Below are positions 6,504-10,858 of a stretch of DNA of 10,858 bases, in pieces. Below the pieces are notes generated by a model. That model was not told the DNA's origin. It saw only the letters and a list, made by a program, of their open reading frames with translations, and did not search any database. Position 1 is the first letter of the stretch. Every line of letters starts with the position of its first letter. The stretch is from Hydrogenophaga sp. (GTDB lineage Bacteria; Pseudomonadota; Gammaproteobacteria; Burkholderiales; Burkholderiaceae_C): positions 1 through 10,858 of the forward strand of contig JAABRN010000212.1 of NCBI GenBank assembly GCA_011390855.1, given 5' to 3'. The position numbers and the translations under genes are program-made.

Positions 6504-6817
6504 AAGACAACGTCTATCAATTTCACGCGGTACTGGACGAGGTCTGGCTTGAATTGCCCGATCTGTGCCACCTGGCGGGTGTGCCCGAAATCTGGGTCAG
6601 ACAGCGGCTGGCGGATGGTCTGCTGACGCCTGATTCCCTGTCGTCGATGGAGACCATGCGCTTTGGTGCGGGCGATTTGCGTCGTGTGATGCGCATGGCC
6701 ACTCTTGAGCGTGATTTTGACGCGGTGCCGGAACTGGCGTCATTGGTGATCGACCTTGAACTGGAGGTGGCCCGTTTGCGGGCCAGGCTGCGGCGCCTGG
6801 TTGACCAGGTCGCCTGA
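6500..6817 (+). CDS. cbpM: CbpM-type chaperone modulator
   Basis: This 105-residue protein resembles the CbpM family: an N-terminal MerR-like winged fold with WLELPDLCHLAGVPEIWVRQ (about 14-33), GLLTPDS (40-46) and RFGAGDLRRVMRMATLERDF, then a coiled-coil helix rich in Leu/Arg at 79-105. In E. coli CbpM binds the CbpA J domain and inhibits its co-chaperone and DNA-binding activity. The ATGA overlap with the cbpA stop and the position directly behind cbpA are the known arrangement. CbpM probably keeps the CbpA level in check. The stop is about 35 bp from the convergent ATPase remnant, with no obvious terminator. Confidence 0.88.
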   Translation: MKDNVYQFHAVLDEVWLELPDLCHLAGVPEIWVRQRLADGLLTPDSLSSMETMRFGAGDLRRVMRMATLERDFDAVPELASLVIDLELEVARLRARLRRLVDQVA

Positions 6818-6852
6818 AGTCCGATCAAGGATTGCCCGTTCGAGACGGCCGA

Positions 6853-7308
6853 TCACTTCGGACCAGCGGCTTTGCCTGAATGCCGCAACTGCATCAGATT
6901 CCCGATCACCGACACTGAACTCAGGCTCATGGCCAGGGCAGCGATCATTAGCGACAGCAGCCAGCCTGTGAACCGATACAGCAGGCCCGCTGCCAGTGGC
7001 ATGCCCAGGACGCTGTAGAGGGAGGCAAGGGGCGGGTCCTTTCCCAGGCAAATCAACGTCCACATGTTGGAGCGGCGTTGCACGATGGACCGCGCTCCGT
7101 CAACGAAGAATGACCATCCGGCCCACAGCACCATGGGCGTGGTGACGGCAAACCCGATCCGGTTTGGCGTGCCTCTTTCGAACATCTCCAGCCGGTGCCC
7201 GAACATCGCCAGGACAGGGACGACCACGGTCAGCGTCAGCGTCAGCGTCCGGTAGAAGCGCCGCTGCAGGTCACGGCGTTCCTTGTTCTCGTCCTTGTCA
7301 CACGGCGC
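6853..7308 (-). pseudogene. CopA-like copper P-type ATPase remnant with internal deletion
   Basis: The frame starts KDENKERRDLQRRFYRTL and continues into WAGWSFFVDGARSI and NMWTLICLG. These match the end of the HMA-to-membrane linker and the first transmembrane pair of copper-translocating P1B ATPases (usually about 800 residues). It then jumps, in frame, at about LYS to LGMPLAAGLLYRFTGWLLS and IAALAMSLSSVSVIGN, which is the last transmembrane pair before the C-terminus. Everything between is gone: the CPC membrane site, the DKTGT phosphorylation site and the nucleotide-binding domain. It cannot transport as it stands. A GTG at 7227 could start a 124-residue membrane protein, so an unexpected function is not excluded. 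The frame is directly in phase with the small protein upstream, separated by its TGA at 7309-7311. I read this as decay after loss of an internal segment. Confidence 0.75.
7229..7249. repeat. Short tandem repeat of GTCAGC inside the ATPase remnant
   Basis: Three and a half copies of GTCAGC encode TLTLTLT on the minus strand, in the first membrane segment of the remnant. It is a possible slippage site. Confidence 0.7.
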
Positions 7309-7518
7309 TCATTTGCGCTTCTGGATCACGACCCATGCCAGCAAGCCAACGATGACGACCAGAAGGATCGGAATCCACACACCGCTGTTCGTGCCCAGCC
7401 ATCCACCGTGCCAGCCGCCCCCGCCCATCATGTGTCCGGCCTGCGCGTGAACAAGGACGGGATGTCCTGCCAGAGCCGCTGCGGCCACGGCGGCGGCGAT
7501 GTTGAGCTTCAATGTCAT
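7309..7518 (-). CDS. Small exported or membrane protein, Gly/His/Met/Trp-rich
   Basis: This protein has 69 residues. Residues 1-27 form a signal-peptide-like N-terminus (Lys, Ala-rich core, VHAQA then Gly), probably cleaved after AQA. Then come GHMMGGGGWHGGWLG (28-42), rich in Met, His, Trp and Gly and so a possible metal-binding loop, and one membrane helix (about 48-65, VWIPILLVVIVGLLAWVV) ending in the positive KRK tail. A Shine-Dalgarno AGGA is present near the start. The position directly before a copper-ATPase remnant, in the same frame, suggests a link with copper or another soft metal. That is an inference; I do not know the family. Confidence 0.65.
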   Translation of the reverse strand: MTLKLNIAAAVAAAALAGHPVLVHAQAGHMMGGGGWHGGWLGTNSGVWIPILLVVIVGLLAWVVIQKRK

Positions 7519-7998
7519 TTGTCTTCCTCTTCAAAAACGGTGCGTCGCATTCGACTGCAAAGCCCCGACACTGCGCCAATCAGGCGAACCCGTCCGTGCG
7601 GGACCATACGCGGGGGACCAGCCTGGTCGAACGTTTGCGCAGCCGATGATGCAGCTTGTTTGTGGTCTGGGTTGAGCCGTGTCGCACTTGGCATTGGCGA
7701 CCTGATTGATCTCCAACGCCACAGGCTGGTTTAAGCGAGGCGGTCATCGTGACCTTCTTCCATGAGCGAACAGTACCTGGGCTGCCCACACAGGGCCTGC
7801 CCGGCAGGGGGTTGAGACGGCGCTGCGACTTGTGCGCGCTATCGAACAGACGGTTGGGGCATGCTGCCACCAGACTGACCGGTGGTGCAAAGGCTGATGG
7901 CTTTGCGCAATAGCCTCCCGGCACGCCACTCAGTTGCTGCACCGCCCCATTCGGATCGCGTGGCCGCTCAACGGTGAATCCCCAACTCTGGAAACCCC
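7519..7998. other. Intergenic region between divergent genes, no gene seen
   Basis: About 480 bp separate the small membrane gene (minus) from the DJ-1 gene (plus). The open frames here have no recognisable sequence. A 13-bp palindrome, GACCAGCCTGGTC (7616-7628), lies upstream of the small membrane gene and might be an operator. No MerR/CueR-type promoter with a clear 19-20-bp spacer was identified. Confidence 0.5.
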
Positions 7999-8682
7999 AT
8001 GAAAATTTTGATGATCTTGACCTCGCACGACCAACTTGGCGACACCAGCAAAAAGACGGGGTTCTGGCTTGAGGAGTTCGCTGCGCCGTATTACGTTTTC
8101 AAGGATGCCGGCGCTGAAATCGTGCTTTCTTCTCCCAAGGGCGGGCAGCCACCTCTGGACCCCGCAAGCGACGGCGAAGACGCGCAAACCGATGACACCC
8201 GCCGGTTCAAAGCGGACCCAGCGGCCATCGATGCACTGGCCCACACCATCCAGCTGGACAAGGTGTCGGCCGAGGGCTTCGACGCGGTGTTCTTTCCGGG
8301 CGGTCATGGCCCCCTGTGGGACCTGGCAGAAGACAAAAACGCCATCCATCTGATTGAAACGATGTTCACCGCTGGGAAGACGGTATCAGCGGTCTGCCAT
8401 GCGCCGGCTGTGTTTCGCCACACGAAGTCAGCTGACGGCTCGCCACTGGTCAATGGCAAGAAGGTCACGGGGTTCACCAACACCGAGGAAGACGCCGTGC
8501 AACTGACCCAGATCGTTCCGTTCCTGGTTCAGGACATGCTCGTGGCAAACGGGGGGCTGTATCACAAGGGCGAGGACTGGCAGTCTTTTGTGGTCACCGA
8601 TGGTCAACTGATCACGGGACAAAACCCCGCCTCGTCGGCCGCAGCCGCGCGAGCCGTGCTCGCACAACTGCAGGCGGCTTGA
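7999..8682 (+). CDS. DJ-1/PfpI family protein, Hsp31-like (putative glyoxalase III/chaperone)
   Basis: This 227-residue protein has the fold of the class I glutamine amidotransferase-like DJ-1/PfpI superfamily. GFWLEEF (21-27) holds the conserved glutamates. FFPGGHGPLWDL (98-109) is the glycine-rich oxyanion region, and SAVCHAPA (130-137) is the nucleophile elbow with Cys133 and His134. The closest type is the Hsp31-like group, in which a Cys-His-Glu triad converts methylglyoxal to lactate without glutathione (glyoxalase III activity), or acts in protein repair and chaperone roles. I judge this from motifs; the exact reaction is not proved. The length fits. It starts at an ATG after a weak GGAAA site. 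It converges with a Crp/Fnr gene. With cbpA-cbpM it suggests protection against protein and carbonyl damage. Confidence 0.88.
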   Translation: MKILMILTSHDQLGDTSKKTGFWLEEFAAPYYVFKDAGAEIVLSSPKGGQPPLDPASDGEDAQTDDTRRFKADPAAIDALAHTIQLDKVSAEGFDAVFFPGGHGPLWDLAEDKNAIHLIETMFTAGKTVSAVCHAPAVFRHTKSADGSPLVNGKKVTGFTNTEEDAVQLTQIVPFLVQDMLVANGGLYHKGEDWQSFVVTDGQLITGQNPASSAAAARAVLAQLQAA

Positions 8683-8702
8683 AAGGCCCGACCCAGCTTC
8701 CT

Positions 8703-8718
8703 CCCGGAGCGCTCCGGG
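8703..8718. terminator. Perfect GC palindrome, possible terminator of the DJ-1 gene
   Basis: CCCGGAGCGCTCCGGG, a 16-bp perfect palindrome 20 nt after the DJ-1 stop. No T-run follows, so it could equally be a protein-binding site. It lies in the 167-bp gap between two convergent genes. Confidence 0.35.
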
Positions 8719-8849
8719 CGTGTCAAGGTGCCGCCAGGTGTGTACCCGGCGCACGCAAGAGACACATCTGTTGATGGTCCGTACTTGATTGCAGCTGCCA
8801 GTCAGGTTGCCAAGGGTGACTGCAGCGCTCCCGACCACGGTCTTCCCAT

Positions 8850-9698
8850 TCACGAGTCAGCGCCTGACCGCAGACCGCCTGGAAACGTGGTTCGGGCTTG
8901 CGCCGACCGACCGAACACAATACCTTCCAAGGGTGGCGCCTGCTGCACAGCGTCGTTCTTGAGCCGGTCATACGCGCTGCGAATCACGCTGTGACACTCA
9001 CAGCTATGGACCTCCAGGGCCGCGCGGTCGAGCACTGAGATCTGACCGCGGCCGTTGCGGATGATCCCGGCTCTCTGCAGCCGAAGTGCGCCCACGGTCA
9101 CGCCCTCCCGCCTGACACCCAGCATGCTGGCTGCGCGTTCCTGGGTGATGTGAAACACGTTGTCGGGCTGTCGATCCAGATGAACAAGCAACCAGCGAGC
9201 GAGCTGCTGGTCGGTCGAGTGGTGGCGGTTGCAGGCCGATGTTTGTGACATCTGCAGAAACAACGTTCGGGTGTAGTTCAGCAGGTGATGCATCAGCTGC
9301 TCCGAACGCTTGGCTTGCTGGGCGATGGACTGGGCTTTCATTCGATAGCCGTACCCGCCTCGCACCACCAGCGCGGTGTTCTGCGCAGTCACCGTGCCGG
9401 TGGAGGAGGTGCCGTTGTTGGCGTTGCTGCTGCCCATGAAGGCATCCACGCCCACCATGCCCTCACTGCCCACCGCAGCCACCTCCACAGTGGCGCCATC
9501 CATCATGGTGGAGATCAACGACACCACGGCTGTGGCCGGAAAGTACACATGGCGCAGGCTGGTGCCTGCCTCATGCAAGGTGCTGCCTGAAGGCATTTCC
9601 ACCCATTCAATCTGGGACTCGATACCACGCCAGTCAACAACGGGCAGGGCCGCCAACAGCTGGTTTTTCTCGCGATGGGACACGGTTGTAGATGACAT
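8850..9698 (-). CDS. Crp/Fnr-family transcriptional regulator
   Basis: This 282-residue protein has an N-terminal cyclic-nucleotide-binding-like beta-roll (about 25-115: LHEAGTSLRHVYFPATAVVS and VEVAAVGSEGMVGVDAF), a dimerisation helix (about 120-160) and a winged helix-turn-helix (183-225: ITQERAASMLGVRREGVTVG, then ALRLQRAGII and the wing). I see no four-Cys iron-sulfur set as in Fnr. A C-terminal tail carries Cys233 and Cys235 (HSCECH). The ligand is not known. The ATG at 9698 starts at MSSTTV and has a weak AAGG site about 9 nt upstream. The stop is in a convergent gap with the DJ-1 gene. It may regulate the stress genes around it, but no target site is demonstrated. Confidence 0.88.
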   Translation of the reverse strand: MSSTTVSHREKNQLLAALPVVDWRGIESQIEWVEMPSGSTLHEAGTSLRHVYFPATAVVSLISTMMDGATVEVAAVGSEGMVGVDAFMGSSNANNGTSSTGTVTAQNTALVVRGGYGYRMKAQSIAQQAKRSEQLMHHLLNYTRTLFLQMSQTSACNRHHSTDQQLARWLLVHLDRQPDNVFHITQERAASMLGVRREGVTVGALRLQRAGIIRNGRGQISVLDRAALEVHSCECHSVIRSAYDRLKNDAVQQAPPLEGIVFGRSAQARTTFPGGLRSGADS

Positions 9699-10276
9699 GC
9701 ATTGCGCCTTTTGATTCTTGTACTTCGAACACCACCGGGTGCCGGGAGGCAGCTGGCGTTGTGCATTGAGAGCAGCGTTTTGAAGGGCCTTGCTGCTCTC
9801 AGTGGCGCAATGTATGTGGACTGGTCTGGGCGAAACATGTCAAAAGACACAGGGTCGTGTATCGCTCTGGTAAAGATCAGCGAGACGTCTGTGCAGACCC
9901 ATTCGTGTTCCACTTTTTTATCGATCAGTTTGGCGAGTGATCCCTGGTTGCAGGCTGGCGCTGAACAGAATGTCCTCCTGCGCGGAGACCGGAAGTCAGC
10001 GGGGAGCCAGTGATCACAAGCCGAGGCCACTCGCCCTGCCCGCCCGCGCGTTTGGCGCCCCCAACCAGCAACAGATGCCAAAGGGGGTGAAAGCGCGTTG
10101 ATGATTGGTGGCTTGCACAGACACCCGTCGACACCCTAAGGTCCATCGCGTCTTCCGATTGCCCACGCCAAGCAGTCGTGGCCCTGGCCCGGTAGACCGT
10201 CGCAGGCCAGGCTCACCTACTTCTGGTCGTCCAATCGAAGGTCTGTGACTGACAACCGGGTGCCACAAACCCGCAG
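9699..10276. other. Intergenic region upstream of the Crp/Fnr gene, no gene seen
   Basis: About 578 bp lie between two minus-strand genes. Frames on either strand lack recognisable protein sequence and good starts. I see only the inverted repeats near the regulator start; the region presumably holds the promoter of the Crp/Fnr gene and the 3' end of the ATPase transcript. Confidence 0.5.
9767..9801. repeat. Inverted repeat upstream of the Crp/Fnr gene
   Basis: TGAGAGCAGC (9767-9776) and GCTGCTCTCA (9792-9801) form a perfect 10-bp inverted repeat with a 15-nt spacer, 69-103 bp before the start. It is nested in a second pair, CATTGCGCC (9700-9708) and GGCGCAATG (9804-9812). It could be an operator, an mRNA structure or a terminator for transcription from the right. 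Confidence 0.5.
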
Positions 10277-10858
10277 CTACGTACCGACCACACGCAGCCG
10301 CCGCATCACCGCCTTGCCAGCCTCCACCGCAAGAAACAGCAATGCACTCAAGCCCAAGATGACAAGCCAGGATTGGCCGTCGAGGGCTGCTGTTTTAAAT
10401 AGCTGCTGCATTGGCGACAGGTAGGTAAATGCCAGCTGAAGCAGGATGAGCAGCGCCCCCATCCACAGCACCATCGGGTTGCCACTGAAGATGTGCCGCG
10501 TGAATGCCGATGCGGTGAAGCGGCGAACCGAGAACAGGTAAACCAGTTCACTGGCAACCAGCATGTTGACGGCAGCCGTCCGGGCGACTTCGGTGCTGCT
10601 GCCGCGGGCCAGTTCCCATTGAAAGGCGGCAAAGGTCACGGCCATCATCAATGCGCTGACATAGAGAATGCGCAGACCGAGCACTCGCGTCACCAACGGC
10701 TCGCGCGGCGGGCGTGGGGGCCGACGCATGACATCGGCTTCGGCTGGCTCGAACGCGAGTGCCAGTGCGAGCGTGACGGCCGTGACGAGGTTGACCCACA
10801 ACACCTGGCCGGCCGTGATTGGCAAAGTCAACCCCGCATAGACCGCGATCAGAATGAC
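10277..10858 (-). CDS. C-terminal part of a P2-type cation-transporting ATPase (5' end outside the window)
   Basis: The frame runs in from the right edge; 193 residues are visible, ending at a TAG. The visible part is the C-terminal membrane domain of a P2-type ATPase (P-type pumps for calcium-like or other cations). TAGQVLWVNLVTAVTLALAL is the M6 segment; compare NLVTD in the calcium pump, where the Asp is a cation ligand. It is followed by FEPAEADVMRRPPR, the cytoplasmic loop that follows M6 in these pumps. Four further membrane segments follow (ILYVSALMMAVTFAAF, NMLVASELVYLFSV, WMGALLILLQLAF and WLVILGLSALLFLAVE), giving M7-M10, as expected. The catalytic domain lies outside the window. 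Here Ala replaces the M6 Asp, so the cation is uncertain. Confidence 0.85.
   Translation of the reverse strand, partial: VILIAVYAGLTLPITAGQVLWVNLVTAVTLALALAFEPAEADVMRRPPRPPREPLVTRVLGLRILYVSALMMAVTFAAFQWELARGSSTEVARTAAVNMLVASELVYLFSVRRFTASAFTRHIFSGNPMVLWMGALLILLQLAFTYLSPMQQLFKTAALDGQSWLVILGLSALLFLAVEAGKAVMRRLRVVGT

Noticed and set aside
7531..7929. Minus-strand open frames of about 60 residues upstream of the small membrane gene
   Set aside because: No domain, no start signal, composition unlike real proteins here.
9702..10268. Open frames on both strands in the region before the ATPase end
   Set aside because: No recognisable motifs, no good starts; likely chance in GC-rich DNA.
1..10858. 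CRISPR array, tRNA, rRNA or phage module
   Set aside because: No regularly spaced direct repeats or RNA gene folds seen on reading; only the palindromic element shows repeat structure.

Overview
The window is GC-rich DNA with short intergenic gaps and gene families typical of Betaproteobacteria. These include a YjfB-type motility protein, a type IV prepilin, a CbpA/CbpM chaperone pair, a short cyclic-AMP-type Crp/Fnr regulator and copper-type P-ATPase sequence. A Burkholderiales member near the Comamonadaceae is my best guess. It is an inference from gene style; there is no rRNA or other phylogenetic marker here.

Left part (1-4000): the tail of an unrecognised gene on the + strand converges on an SSAT-like GNAT acetyltransferase (-), which is preceded on the same strand by a small YjfB-like protein. 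A + strand protein with a gluzincin HExxH site follows. Next come a type IV pilin-like gene and, upstream of it on the same strand, an AraC-family regulator. A sigma-54-like -24/-12 sequence lies just upstream of the pilin gene, between it and the regulator gene.

Middle (4037-4304): a 268-bp element bounded by 27-bp terminal inverted repeats with one mismatch. It contains two further long internal palindromes and no gene of its own. It looks like a MITE-type or other non-autonomous palindromic element and lies 73 bp upstream of the AraC gene start.

Right part (4780-10858): a tightly coupled + strand operon encodes a 241-residue protein made of two copies of an unrecognised domain, then CbpA (a DnaJ-type co-chaperone without zinc finger), then CbpM (its MerR-like modulator). 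The junctions are overlapping stop/start codons. On the opposite strand lie a tiny exported or membrane Gly/His/Met-rich protein and, in frame after its stop codon, the remnant of a CopA-like copper ATPase that has lost its whole catalytic core. A DJ-1/PfpI (Hsp31-like) protein (+), a Crp/Fnr regulator (-) and the C-terminus of a P2-type cation ATPase (-, running off the window) complete the region. Together these suggest a protein-damage, carbonyl and metal stress island under global control.

The candidates I find most worth following are the duplicated-domain protein fused by translation to cbpA-cbpM, the palindromic element, and the internally deleted CopA with its small upstream partner. 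I see no CRISPR array, tRNA, rRNA, phage module or intact transposase.
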